From NCBI GenBank assembly GCA_905235535.1, contig CAJOLS010000068.1, forward strand, positions 1 to 32,120: a DNA stretch of 32,120 bases, written 5' to 3'. The DNA comes from an uncultured Bacteroidales bacterium (lineage in GTDB: Bacteria; Bacteroidota; Bacteroidia; Bacteroidales; UBA932). A program made the translations under genes and the position numbers. A model generated the notes under the pieces. The model had not been told where the DNA came from and ran no database searches. It saw only the letters and a program-made list of their open reading frames with translations. This document shows, one piece after another, positions 16,534 to 24,516 of this stretch; the stretch's first letter is position 1, and each line of letters begins with the position of its first letter.

Positions 16534-17912
16534 TATTTGCGGGCGTTCCAGGCCTCACGCGAAAACTCGCATTCGGCGAACATAGGGTCTATGACAATGT
16601 ACGTATCCTTGATTTTCCCTTCCAGGAAAGCATCCACGGCCTCCTGCTGTTTCTGCATCTGAACGTATTCCAGAATCTGGTTGTAGTCGTTCTCGAAGGT
16701 GGCGGTGTGGGCGGGAAGAATCTTGTCCACCCGGATAATCTTATAAACCAGGTTGCCCTGGCGGCCCTGCATGTAGCCTTCGTTGTCCAAGGAGGCCACG
16801 GGCTCGGAAATCTGGCCGGGCTCCAGGTCCTTGATGGCGGTATAATCGGCGGGCTTCAACTGGTCTATTTCAAAGTAGGAAGAACCGGTGGAAGGGTCTG
16901 CCATCTGGCCTCCGTTGGTGCGGGTGGCCAGGTCTTCCGAATAGAAGCGGGCGGCCAGGGGGAAGTCCATCTCTTCGGTCTCAATCTGGGTTTTCAGGCT
17001 GTCCAGGCGGGCGAAGGCCCTTTCCTGGTCCTCCGCCGTGTACTGGGGCTTGAGGAGGATGTGGCGGGCGTTGAACATGTCTCCCTTTTTCTCGATGACC
17101 TCGATGATATGGAAGCCGTCGGGGGTTTCCACAATCTGGGAGATGGTTCCGGGCCTCAGGGCCATGGCGGCGTCGGAGAAGGCGGGCCAGAAGATGGACT
17201 TGGAGGCCATGCCCAGTTCACCGCCGCGGCGGGCGCTGCCGGGGTCTTCCGAATAGATACGGGCCAGGGTGGAGAACTTTTCTCCGTTCATGATACGCTC
17301 GCGGAGGCTCAGGAGTTTCTCCCTCACGGCCACAGCGGCGGCCTGGCGGTCCGGATACACGCAAATCTGGCTCAGCTGATATTTCACGGGCACGATGGGG
17401 AGGTCTTCCGGATCTGTATTATTCAGGTACTGCTGGACATCGTAAGGGGTGATTTCTGCAATCTTACTGGCCACCTGATAACGCTCCTGCTCCATCAGGC
17501 TCTGGTCTTCCAGGGCCTTCCGCCATTCCTGGCGAAGTTTGTACAGGGGCTTGCCGAAGTATTTTTCCATCTCTTCATCTCCGCCCAGGTTGGTTCGCAT
17601 GTAGTCCATGCGCTGCGACAGGCTGCTTTCCACTATGTCCCCGCCCACGGTGATGGAGTCCAGGCGGGCCTGCATGAGGAAGAGCTTTCCCTCCATGGTG
17701 GCCTCCAGGATTTCGCAACGCAGATCCCGGTCACTGGAACTGCCGACGGCCCGCTGCTGCTGCACCTCGGACTCAATATCGGACAGGAGGATGGTTTCCC
17801 CGCCAATCACGGCGATGGACTTGTCCACCACGCCCTTGTATTTCTGGGCATTCAGGGGAAGGCAGGCTGCCAGCAGCGTAGCCAGTACGATACTCTTATT
17901 CTTCATTTTCAT
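16533..17912 (-). CDS. SurA-like periplasmic peptidylprolyl isomerase
   Basis: This 459-residue secreted protein has a signal peptide at 1-22 (ending LNAQ), a SurA-like N-terminal chaperone region (about 25-160) and two parvulin (PpiC) domains at about 177-275 and 281-397. The first contains GEKFSTLARIYSEDPGSARRGGELG and the second an analogous ARFYSEDLATRTNGGQMAD segment, both typical. Such proteins help outer-membrane proteins fold in the periplasm. It lies between a PpiC-related lipoprotein gene (17-bp overlap) and the OstA-like gene (1-bp overlap), so the operon combines outer-membrane protein folding with LPS transport. An alternative ATG lies two codons downstream. Confidence 0.88.
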   Translation of the reverse strand: MKMKNKSIVLATLLAACLPLNAQKYKGVVDKSIAVIGGETILLSDIESEVQQQRAVGSSSDRDLRCEILEATMEGKLFLMQARLDSITVGGDIVESSLSQRMDYMRTNLGGDEEMEKYFGKPLYKLRQEWRKALEDQSLMEQERYQVASKIAEITPYDVQQYLNNTDPEDLPIVPVKYQLSQICVYPDRQAAAVAVREKLLSLRERIMNGEKFSTLARIYSEDPGSARRGGELGMASKSIFWPAFSDAAMALRPGTISQIVETPDGFHIIEVIEKKGDMFNARHILLKPQYTAEDQERAFARLDSLKTQIETEEMDFPLAARFYSEDLATRTNGGQMADPSTGSSYFEIDQLKPADYTAIKDLEPGQISEPVASLDNEGYMQGRQGNLVYKIIRVDKILPAHTATFENDYNQILEYVQMQKQQEAVDAFLEGKIKDTYIVIDPMFAECEFSREAWNARK

Positions 17913-18798
17913 AGATTACAAACTTGTTGTTTTTGCGGGCGTCTTCCAAGAGGATTTCCGTGAGGCCCGCCTCCAGGGCGTGCTTGCGGGAACTCAGGAT
18001 GAGGTCCCGGATGCGCTCCTGGCAATACTCCAGGGGCGCCGTCTTTCCATCGGCCACCATTTCCACCACGTAAATCACGTGCAGGTTGCCGCTGTCGTCG
18101 GGGATTTCCACAAAAGGGTACCGGCCAAAGCCAGGCACCTTGAAACCGGCCAGCATGCTGCGGTAATCCACCCCTGCTTCCCGGGCTACCACCAGGGCGT
18201 CCATCCACGTGTCGGAAGAGTCCGCGTACTTGATGGCCACGGAGGCCGCCAGGCTGTCTGCCTCCATCACTTCCATATCGTCCTCCGACGACATCTTGGC
18301 CTTGATGATCTTGAGGCTGCGGGCATCGGCCGGGATAATCATGTAGCGGGACTTGAGGATGGGGCGCTCCAGGCGGAACTTGTCCGGGGTTTCCTGGTAA
18401 AAGCCGGCCACTTCCTCATCGGTGACCAGGGTATCCAGCCGCTGCTGGATGTAGAGCTGCTCGTAGCGGTATTTGATAAGGCTCTTGCGGTATTCTTCCA
18501 GTTCGGCACTGACGTCTTTTTCCTGGGAAGAAAGCTGGGCTTCGGCCATGTCCATGAGCAGGAGGTCTTCGGCCCAGGTCTGGATGTACTGGCGCGCCAG
18601 GGCGGCGCTGTCTTCGGCCGATACACCGGCGGGGATGTAACTCTCCAGCTGGGAGCGGTGCAGGCGGTGGTCTCCCACCTTGGCCACCACCTCTCCCCGG
18701 AAGAGTTCCGTGGCGGTTTCCTGCAGACGCGCCACGGACTTGCAGGAAACAGCCCCCAGAATAGCCAGGATATATATGATGTGCTTCAATTTAATCAT
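17896..18798 (-). CDS. PpiC/SurA-related periplasmic lipoprotein
   Basis: This 300-residue protein has a lipoprotein signal with lipobox GAVSC (C19). The rest resembles the SurA/PrsA chaperone N-domain: GEVVAKVGDHRLHRSQLESYIP, helical segments, then a degraded parvulin-like region (DTWMDALVVAREAGVDYRSMLAGFKVPG). The PPIase active-site residues are not clearly retained, so it may act as a chaperone only. It is the first gene of the operon with the SurA-like and OstA-like genes. A TATCTTTG -7 motif (18803-18810) ends 4 bases before the ATG, so the mRNA leader must be very short. Confidence 0.75.
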   Translation of the reverse strand: MIKLKHIIYILAILGAVSCKSVARLQETATELFRGEVVAKVGDHRLHRSQLESYIPAGVSAEDSAALARQYIQTWAEDLLLMDMAEAQLSSQEKDVSAELEEYRKSLIKYRYEQLYIQQRLDTLVTDEEVAGFYQETPDKFRLERPILKSRYMIIPADARSLKIIKAKMSSEDDMEVMEADSLAASVAIKYADSSDTWMDALVVAREAGVDYRSMLAGFKVPGFGRYPFVEIPDDSGNLHVIYVVEMVADGKTAPLEYCQERIRDLILSSRKHALEAGLTEILLEDARKNNKFVIYENEE

Positions 18799-18802
18799 CT
18801 TG

Positions 18803-18810
18803 CAAAGATA
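18803..18810 (-). promoter_or_regulatory. -7 promoter motif of the PpiC-SurA-OstA operon
   Basis: TATCTTTG on minus is a perfect TAnnTTTG match, 4 bases upstream of the ATG. No clear -33 box is visible. Confidence 0.6.
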
Positions 18811-18821
18811 CGAATTTTTCT

Positions 18822-20291
18822 CTATTCCATGAGCCTTCGCACCATCTGCATAAGCACGTCCCGAACCTGGGAAGTGCCGGCCAGGGAACTGTTGGTAAGG
18901 ATGGAGAAGGTGACGGCGGGTTTGCCGTTTTCGTCCAGGATATAACCCGAATAGCAGAGGGTGCCGGAGAGCGAGCCGCTCTTCATCCTCACGCGGTCGG
19001 AGCCGGGGAAACGGATCATGGAGAGGGTTCCTTCTCCGGGTTTGGGAAGCGAAGCCAGGAAGGCGTCAAAAGACGGGCTCCTGCGGATAGCCTCCAGGTA
19101 GGACACCATCCATTCGGGTGTAACCCAGTTGTGGGTAGACAAGCCGCTGCCGTCGGCCAGTTGAATCTGGTCCATCTTGAGGCCCAGGTCCTGGAGGACG
19201 ACGCTTTCCGCTACCAGGCAGCTGTCGTATTCCGCAATGCCGGTGGCCCTTTCTCCCATGTAGCGAAGGATGCTTTCCGCATAGAAATTGTCGCTTCTCT
19301 CGTTGGTGATGCGGGCTATATCGGCCAGGCGGGGGCTTTCCGTAAAGCCTATCGTCCGAGGGGTGCCGGCTAGGCCGTCCTCCACAAAATCGGGGCCTTG
19401 GACATAGCCGTTCCGGTTCACATGGGCATAGCCCCCGGTAACCTCCCAGCCCGTTTCGCGCAGGTTTTTCCAGAAATAATAAGCACAGGTGAGGGCGCCG
19501 AATTTGTTGGAGGTGCTTTCAATCTTGGGACTGCGGTCCACGCCGAAAACTCCGTGCATCTGGGCATAGGGAGCCGCTTCGGTGGTATAGAGGTAGAGGG
19601 TGTTGCCGCTGCCCGCCGGCCCGGTGACGCCGTAATTGGAGACCTGGAGCCAGGGGGTTTCGGGATATACCTGGGTAAGATTGATGGGATGGCCGGTCTG
19701 GGTGGCCGATACCTGCATGTCTATGGCGTTTTCGTAGAAGCAGAGGGCGTTGCCGCCGGTTCCGTAGTATGTTCCCATGTCATCGTACTCCCAGGACGGG
19801 TGCTCCAGGAGGCCTTCCATGGAGGAGCCGTCGCCTATAATGCGGCCGTGGATGCGCTGGATGCCCTTTTCCCGCAACAGGGTCTTCCATTTCCAGAAGA
19901 GGGCATCGGCCTTGAGGGCGATGGTGGTGTCCTGCGTGCCGATGGTGGGGTCTCCCCCGCCTATGATGTACACGTCCCCGTCCAGGGTGCCGTCGGTCTG
20001 GAGGACGCCGGTATAGCCCAGGGTGGTGCGGAAGCGGAAGTCCGGCCCCAGCGCATGGAGGGCTACGCCGGTGGTGATGAGTTTGCGGTTGGAAGCGGGC
20101 ATAAGGCGCAAACCCGCATTATGGCTGGCCAGTACTTTGCCGGAGGCGTCTTTGGCATAGATGCCCCAGGAGGAACCCTTGAGGGGCTCCTGCTTTGCCT
20201 GACTGTTGACATATTGCTGGGCCGATGTCTGGGCCGACAGGGCCAGGGTGGAGAAAACCAGGCCCAAAAGTATACTCGTGAAACGTTCCAT
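18822..20291 (-). CDS. dacB: D-alanyl-D-alanine carboxypeptidase/endopeptidase, PBP4 (S13) family
   Basis: PBP4-type enzymes trim D-Ala from peptidoglycan stem peptides and cut 4-3 cross-links in the periplasm. The 489-residue protein has a signal peptide at about 1-20 and the three penicillin-binding motifs: SNRK at 67-70 (SxxK, S67), SDN at 333-335 and KSG at 437-439. The ADGSGLSTHNWVTP segment (379-392) is characteristic of S13. It is divergent from the DUF1232 gene. A TACTTTTG -7 motif lies 5 bases before its ATG. Confidence 0.93.
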   Translation of the reverse strand: MERFTSILLGLVFSTLALSAQTSAQQYVNSQAKQEPLKGSSWGIYAKDASGKVLASHNAGLRLMPASNRKLITTGVALHALGPDFRFRTTLGYTGVLQTDGTLDGDVYIIGGGDPTIGTQDTTIALKADALFWKWKTLLREKGIQRIHGRIIGDGSSMEGLLEHPSWEYDDMGTYYGTGGNALCFYENAIDMQVSATQTGHPINLTQVYPETPWLQVSNYGVTGPAGSGNTLYLYTTEAAPYAQMHGVFGVDRSPKIESTSNKFGALTCAYYFWKNLRETGWEVTGGYAHVNRNGYVQGPDFVEDGLAGTPRTIGFTESPRLADIARITNERSDNFYAESILRYMGERATGIAEYDSCLVAESVVLQDLGLKMDQIQLADGSGLSTHNWVTPEWMVSYLEAIRRSPSFDAFLASLPKPGEGTLSMIRFPGSDRVRMKSGSLSGTLCYSGYILDENGKPAVTFSILTNSSLAGTSQVRDVLMQMVRRLME

Positions 20292-20296
20292 ATAAA

Positions 20297-20304
20297 CAAA
20301 AGTA
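20297..20304 (-). promoter_or_regulatory. -7 promoter motif of dacB
   Basis: TACTTTTG on the minus strand fits TAnnTTTG and ends 5 bases before the dacB ATG. Confidence 0.5.
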
Positions 20305-20346
20305 ACGCTTTTTCCGCATAAATAATGCCATAATGGGGAAATTCAT

Positions 20347-20354
20347 TAACTTTG
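20347..20354 (+). promoter_or_regulatory. -7 promoter motif of the DUF1232-capA pair
   Basis: TAACTTTG fits TAnnTTTG and ends 4 bases before the ATG, suggesting a leaderless or nearly leaderless mRNA. Confidence 0.55.
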
Positions 20355-20358
20355 TAGC

Positions 20359-20754
20359 ATGGAGAACAGTAATTTGACACCGGAAGAACTGACCAAGTAC
20401 CAGAAGCACTTTTCGGAGAGCGATTTCTGGCTCAAGCTGCGCACGCTGGCCAAAAAGGCCGGGGTTAAGCTCACGTACTACGCCCTTACGCTGTACTACA
20501 CCCTCACGGACCCCAACACCCCCACCAAATACAAGGCGGTGATTGCCGGGGCCCTGGGGTACATGATTCTCCCCTTGGACCTGGTTCCGGACTTTCTGCC
20601 CTTCGCCGGCCTGGCCGACGACTGGGCCGCCCTGATAGCCGCCGTCACCTATGTGGCCAGCGCCATCACCCCCGCCATCAAGGCCCGTGCCCGTGAGAAG
20701 ACGGAGGAGTGGTTCGGCCCTCTGGCAGATTCCCAGCTGGACGGCCTCGAATGA
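20359..20754 (+). CDS. DUF1232 (YkvA-like) small membrane protein
   Basis: This 131-residue protein has the DUF1232 core GYMILPLDLVPDFLPFAGLADDWAAL, here split over two hydrophobic stretches (about 60-75 and 90-115). The family is widespread and its function unknown. The N-terminal 50 residues are charged and likely cytoplasmic. Its TGA overlaps the ATG of the CapA-like gene by 4 bp, so the two are co-expressed. Confidence 0.88.
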   Translation: MENSNLTPEELTKYQKHFSESDFWLKLRTLAKKAGVKLTYYALTLYYTLTDPNTPTKYKAVIAGALGYMILPLDLVPDFLPFAGLADDWAALIAAVTYVASAITPAIKARAREKTEEWFGPLADSQLDGLE

Positions 20755-21803
20755 GGCGGCTGCTGGTCATATTGCTTCTGATGATTCCGCTGCAGGGTTT
20801 CTCGCAGTGGATTCGTTTTCCTGTAGAGTACTGGACCGTCACCCCCAAGGCCGACACCCTCACATTCTACCTGGTGGGAGATGTATTGGCGCACGGCCGG
20901 GTGGTGCAAAGCGCCTCCAAATACGGCTATACGGATTTCTTCAAACATGTGGAGGGGAATATCCGGAAGGCCGATGTGTCCGTGTGCAACATGGAATTCC
21001 CGCTGGCCGGGAAGCCTTATGCCGGCTATCCCGCCTTCTCCGGTCCCGAATCCTTTGCCGAATACCTTTCGGATGTGGGCTTCGACGTTCTCCTCACCGC
21101 CAACAACCACATGCTGGACAAGGGTTTCGAGGGACTTTCCCGCACCATCGGCCAGCTGGAGGAAAGGGATATCCTGTACACAGGGACGGCGGCATCGGCC
21201 CGGGCCGATACGCTGCTTAACCCCCTCATCCTGTCCGTCAAGGGCGTCCGCGTGGCCCTGGTGAACTTCACCTACGGCACCAACTTCGGATCGGCCGTCC
21301 ACTGGCCCAAGGTGCACCGCATGAGCCGCGAAGCCCTGGCCCCCGTGATGGCCCGCGCCCGCGAGAAGGCCGATATCGTCCTGGTGTTCCCCCACTGGGG
21401 TGTGGAATACGAAACCCGGCACAGCGCCCAGCAGGAGAGTTTTGCCCGCTGGCTGGTGTCCCAGGGGGCCCACGCCATCATCGGCTCGCATCCCCATGTG
21501 GTGCAGGACATGCAGTGGATAGACGGAGTGCCCGTGTACTATTCCCTGGGCAACTCCCTCTCCAACCAGAACGACCCTATCGCCCGCCTGGAAGGGGCCG
21601 TTACGCTGCGCTATGTGCTTCGCTTTGGAGAAACCCCCGAAATGCTCCCGCCCCGGCTGGACCTTCTCTGGTGCACCAAGCCCGGCATGATAGAAGACTC
21701 CTACGCCGCCGTTCCGGTTTCCCTTCCCGCCTCCTTCTGGCGGGACCCGGCCGATTACGAAACCCTCCAGGCCACTCTGCCCCTGTGCCCGCTGGCACCG
21801 TAA
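20751..21803 (+). CDS. CapA-family (PGA_cap) metallophosphoesterase-like protein
   Basis: This 350-residue protein has an N-terminal signal (about 1-18, ending GFSQ). The CapA/PGA_cap fold motifs are visible: LVGDVLAHGR (D44), CNMEFPL (N80, E82), TANNHMLDKG (about 117-125), FPHWGVEYE and GSHPHVVQ. Members are calcineurin-like phosphoesterase-fold proteins linked to poly-gamma-glutamate capsule export or cell-wall processes, but most Bacteroidota copies have no proven role. No capB or capC is next to it. The ATG at 20751 overlaps the DUF1232 stop; an in-frame ATG 42 bases upstream would lie inside that gene and spoil the signal peptide. Confidence 0.88.
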   Translation: MRRLLVILLLMIPLQGFSQWIRFPVEYWTVTPKADTLTFYLVGDVLAHGRVVQSASKYGYTDFFKHVEGNIRKADVSVCNMEFPLAGKPYAGYPAFSGPESFAEYLSDVGFDVLLTANNHMLDKGFEGLSRTIGQLEERDILYTGTAASARADTLLNPLILSVKGVRVALVNFTYGTNFGSAVHWPKVHRMSREALAPVMARAREKADIVLVFPHWGVEYETRHSAQQESFARWLVSQGAHAIIGSHPHVVQDMQWIDGVPVYYSLGNSLSNQNDPIARLEGAVTLRYVLRFGETPEMLPPRLDLLWCTKPGMIEDSYAAVPVSLPASFWRDPADYETLQATLPLCPLAP

Positions 21804-22014
21804 ACTCTTCCTTCAGGCCATTCTCGCCACCCTCCGCATCGGCCCGTCGCCCGTGTGCACCAGGACCAAGCCCCTTCCCAAGCCGGTCCGTATGCATCAG
21901 AGACGTCCCATGCACACCGGGACACTTTTCTGGTATGGTACGAAACAGTTGCGAAGATGGTAGTTTTTCACATTGACCCCATTTTTGGTGTCATAACAGT
22001 GGTCCCTATAAATG
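21804..22014 (+). other. Intergenic stretch with no supportable gene
   Basis: Short open frames occur on both strands but have no family resemblance, no promoter and run through the tRNA terminator. I see no tRNA, repeat or riboswitch here. It may hold the 3' end of the capA-like transcript. Confidence 0.5.
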
Positions 22015-22041
22015 AAAAAAACGCCGCTTTGCAAAGCGCCG
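22015..22041 (-). terminator. Rho-independent terminator of the tRNA transcript
   Basis: On minus, CGCTTTGCAAAGCG forms a hairpin core, extended by flanking G-C pairs, followed by GCG and seven T residues (22015-22021). It lies downstream of the two tRNA genes. Confidence 0.75.
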
Positions 22042-22125
22042 GAAGCATATAGTGAGTTGTTTGCGATGTAAGGAGCGTCGTACTTGCTCACTTATCTAGT
22101 CTTGGTAGCGCCTGCTCGCTACGCT

Positions 22126-22202
22126 TGGTAGCGGGAGTGGGTCACGATCCCACGACCTCCGGATTATGAATCCGACGCTCTAACCAGCTGAGCTACCCCG
22201 CC
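22126..22202 (-). tRNA. tRNA-Met (CAT anticodon; elongator Met or Ile2)
   Basis: A full 77-base cloverleaf with encoded CCA. The anticodon CAT lies at 22166-22168 in loop TTCATAA. The D arm is GCTC/GAGC, and the T arm GTGGG/CCCAC has loop ATCGTGA. Acceptor pairing is complete with G-U wobbles at both ends. The anticodon stem lacks the three G-C pairs of initiators, so it is elongator Met or, if C34 is lysidine-modified, Ile2. The T loop has A54 and T58 in place of the usual T54 and A58. Confidence 0.9.
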
Positions 22203-22294
22203 CAACCCCGCGGGGTTTTGAGGCCGGTAAACCGAGGAAATGTGCGTAAATACTGTGCGTAATTCCGTAACCCTCTGATTACCAATGTAAATTG

Positions 22295-22365
22295 TTGAGA
22301 TAGAAGGACTCGAACCCTCACTGACAGAGCCAGAATCTGTAGTGCTACCATTACACCATATCTCA
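22295..22365 (-). tRNA. tRNA-Gln (CTG anticodon)
   Basis: A 71-base cloverleaf without encoded CCA. The acceptor TGAGATA pairs with TATCTCA, the anticodon CTG is at 22331-22333 in a stem ACAGA/TCTGT, and the T arm GAGGG/CCTTC has loop TTCGAGT. The weak U1-A72 first pair is typical of tRNA-Gln. It is transcribed before tRNA-Met with a 92-base spacer. Confidence 0.92.
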
Positions 22366-22387
22366 ATGTGTCCCGAAAACGGGACTG

Positions 22388-22417
22388 CAAATGTACGACT
22401 TTTTTCTGAATCCGCAA
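22388..22417 (-). promoter_or_regulatory. Promoter of the tRNA-Gln/tRNA-Met unit
   Basis: On minus, TTG (22415-22417), 19 bases, then TACATTTG (22388-22395) gives a good match to the Bacteroidota TTTG-N19-21-TAnnTTTG promoter. A small hairpin TCCCG-TTTT-CGGGA lies in the leader just before tRNA-Gln. Confidence 0.75.
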
Positions 22418-22442
22418 GTACTAAATACAAAAACTTGCAAAA

Positions 22443-24401
22443 TTACTCTTCAAAGACATATCCGGCGCCCTGGGTGACGATACTCTCACCATACGGGCCC
22501 AGTTTGCGGCGGATGCGCGTAACGGCGGCATCCACGGTGCGGGAGGTGGCCAGAGGGTCGTCGGGCCATAGGGCCTGGACAAAATCCCGGCGCACCCATT
22601 CCTTGTTGGGATTCTCCATGAACAGGCGGAGCATCTCGAACTCTGTCTTGGAGAAGGGAACCGTTTCGCCGTCCACCATGACGCGCTTGCCATCCGTGTC
22701 CAGCTGCACACCTTTGAAGCGGAGGCTGTTGCGAACTACGCCCAGGCGGGCTTCCACCACGTTGATGACATAGTCGGCCGTCTTTTCGAACTCGTTGACG
22801 AGGTCCATATAGACTGTTCCGTTCTCGTAATCGTAAGTGTGGTTGTCCAGATCTACGATGTTCTGCCGCTTGAGCTGGTTGCGGAAACCGTTGATCCTGA
22901 TTTCCAACTCCTCAGACTCGGAGAGGTCGAATTCTTCACGGGGGCCCTTCAGGACCCTGTTCATGCGGGAAAGGGCGGCATCCACCAGCACGTACATATC
23001 AATGAGCCGACTTTCCTGCTGCTCCGTGAAGACAATCTTGTGCTCCCGCTTGCGGGAGAGGATGCGGGCCAGGTTGTAGCAGCTGTCTCCCACAGACTCC
23101 AGTTCCCCGATCTGACGGAGCATGGCGCGGAGTTTTTCCTTGGATTCGTCCGAGAGGTGGGCGTCTCCCACCTGTCCCAGATACTGGCCAATTTCATTCT
23201 CCATGCGGTCGCTCAGGTCTTCGTTCTTTTCTATGCGGTCGAAGAGTTTCTTGAACTCCCCGTCTTCCTTGGCCAGCGCGAGATCTTTAACCAGGCCGAA
23301 GGTGATCTGCATCTTTTCGCCAAACACGTCAATCTCCTTCTGCGCCTGCAGGATGGCAATTTCCGGCGTTTTCATGATACCGCCCTTGATAAACTGCAGG
23401 CGGAATTCATCCTCTTCCTCAGACTTGCGGGGCTTGATGATAAAGCAAACGAACTTCTCAATCTGGGGAATGAACCAGATGAGCACCGCCGTGTTGATGA
23501 CATTGAAGAAGGTATGGAAGGTGGCCAGCGCGAAGGACAACTGAGTGGGACTCTGCTCCGAAGCCGTCGGGTCCAACCCCACTACGCCGCATACCATGCG
23601 CACGAAGGGGAAGAAGAAAATGAGCACCCACACCACGCCGAACACATTGAAAAACAAGTGCGCCAAGGCTGTTCGCCGGGCCTGCGTATTGGCACTCATG
23701 GCGGCCAGGTTGGCCGTAACGGTGGTGCCGATATTTTCACCCATAACCAGCGCGATACCCTGATAGATGGAAATGGCGCCGGTGGAGCAAAGCACCATGG
23801 TAATGGCCATGAGGGCTGCGGAGCTCTGGACCATGGCCGTAAGGATGGTACCAATCAAAAGGAACAGCAGGATGGTTCCGTAATTGGTGGGGAAGCTGGC
23901 GAAGAAAGCCACCACGGCGGGCTTGCTGGCCAGGTCCAAATCCGTTCCCGCCTGCTTGAGCATGCCCAGGGCAAAGAGCAGGAAGGACAGGCCGAAGAGG
24001 AAGTCTCCAATATAGCGGCGCCGCCCGGTCTGGATGAGGATGATGCCCACCAGGAAGGCAGGCCACACCAGCATGGTTACATTGAAAGAAAAACCGGCCG
24101 ACATAATCCAGGCGCTCATGGTGGTACCGATGTTGGCACCCATGATGATGGAAATGGCCTGTGCCAGGGTGAGGAGGGCGGCATTCACAAAGGATACCGT
24201 CATGACGGTAGTGGCGGCCGATGACTGGACTGCAACGGTGACCAGAGCACCGGTAAGGACACCGGAAAAGCGGTTGGTGGTCATGGCTCCCAGAAGGTGT
24301 CGGAGCTGCGGGCCTGCCATTTTCTGCAGGGCCTCGCTCATAACCTTCATGCCGTAAATCAGGAGGGCGATGGAGCCCAGGAGTTGCAGTACGATGAGCA
24401 T
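22443..24401 (-). CDS. Na/Pi cotransporter with PhoU domain fused to a C-terminal OmpR/PhoB-type winged helix
   Basis: This 652-residue protein has three parts. Residues 1-322 are a Na+/phosphate cotransporter (NptA/PF02690 type) with the duplicated hallmarks QSSAA at 59-63 and 192-196 and GANIGTT/GENIGTT at 88-94 and 221-227. Residues about 345-553 are a PhoU-like helical domain. Residues about 559-652 are a winged helix of the response-regulator output class: FSKTEFEMLRLF (583-594), recognition helix RTVDAAVTRIRRKL (621-634) and wing GAGYVF (645-650). No receiver domain or kinase accompanies it. Ordinary family members end after PhoU. I chose the ATG at 24401 because a longer start at 24443 spans the TATCTTTG promoter at 24421-24428. 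The reading frame is continuous across the fusion. Confidence 0.9.
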   Translation of the reverse strand: MLIVLQLLGSIALLIYGMKVMSEALQKMAGPQLRHLLGAMTTNRFSGVLTGALVTVAVQSSAATTVMTVSFVNAALLTLAQAISIIMGANIGTTMSAWIMSAGFSFNVTMLVWPAFLVGIILIQTGRRRYIGDFLFGLSFLLFALGMLKQAGTDLDLASKPAVVAFFASFPTNYGTILLFLLIGTILTAMVQSSAALMAITMVLCSTGAISIYQGIALVMGENIGTTVTANLAAMSANTQARRTALAHLFFNVFGVVWVLIFFFPFVRMVCGVVGLDPTASEQSPTQLSFALATFHTFFNVINTAVLIWFIPQIEKFVCFIIKPRKSEEEDEFRLQFIKGGIMKTPEIAILQAQKEIDVFGEKMQITFGLVKDLALAKEDGEFKKLFDRIEKNEDLSDRMENEIGQYLGQVGDAHLSDESKEKLRAMLRQIGELESVGDSCYNLARILSRKREHKIVFTEQQESRLIDMYVLVDAALSRMNRVLKGPREEFDLSESEELEIRINGFRNQLKRQNIVDLDNHTYDYENGTVYMDLVNEFEKTADYVINVVEARLGVVRNSLRFKGVQLDTDGKRVMVDGETVPFSKTEFEMLRLFMENPNKEWVRRDFVQALWPDDPLATSRTVDAAVTRIRRKLGPYGESIVTQGAGYVFEE

Positions 24402-24420
24402 AAGCAATTTTTTACCGGTA

Positions 24421-24428
24421 CAAAGATA
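24421..24428 (-). promoter_or_regulatory. -7 promoter motif of the Na/Pi-PhoU-winged-helix gene
   Basis: TATCTTTG on minus, a perfect TAnnTTTG match, lies 19 bases before the ATG. It decides the start, since upstream in-frame codons would span it. Confidence 0.65.
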
Positions 24429-24516
24429 GAACAAATCGGCCAATCGAAAAAAATTTTTTCGGACCTTTTCTGTTTTGGCCGGCTTTTTGATTTATACGGA
24501 ACCTGACGTGTAATTA

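Noticed and set aside
14596..16662. Long antisense open frame (about 690 codons) opposite the OstA-like gene
   Set aside because: Same artefact: it mirrors the coding frame on minus, spans two real genes and shows no domain.
22203..22294. Short direct repeat GTGCGTAA in the spacer between the two tRNA genes and a CCCCGCGGGG palindrome
   Set aside because: Too short to support an attachment site or a structured RNA on their own.
22700..22760. Possible sequencing frameshift creating the transporter-winged-helix fusion
   Set aside because: Codons and protein motifs are good on both sides in the same frame with no stop or start between, so a true fusion is the simpler reading; read data would settle it.
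22839..24224. Antisense open frame (about 460 codons) opposite the Na/Pi gene
   Set aside because: Low-complexity His/Glu/Gly composition produced by the opposite strand of a real membrane protein gene.
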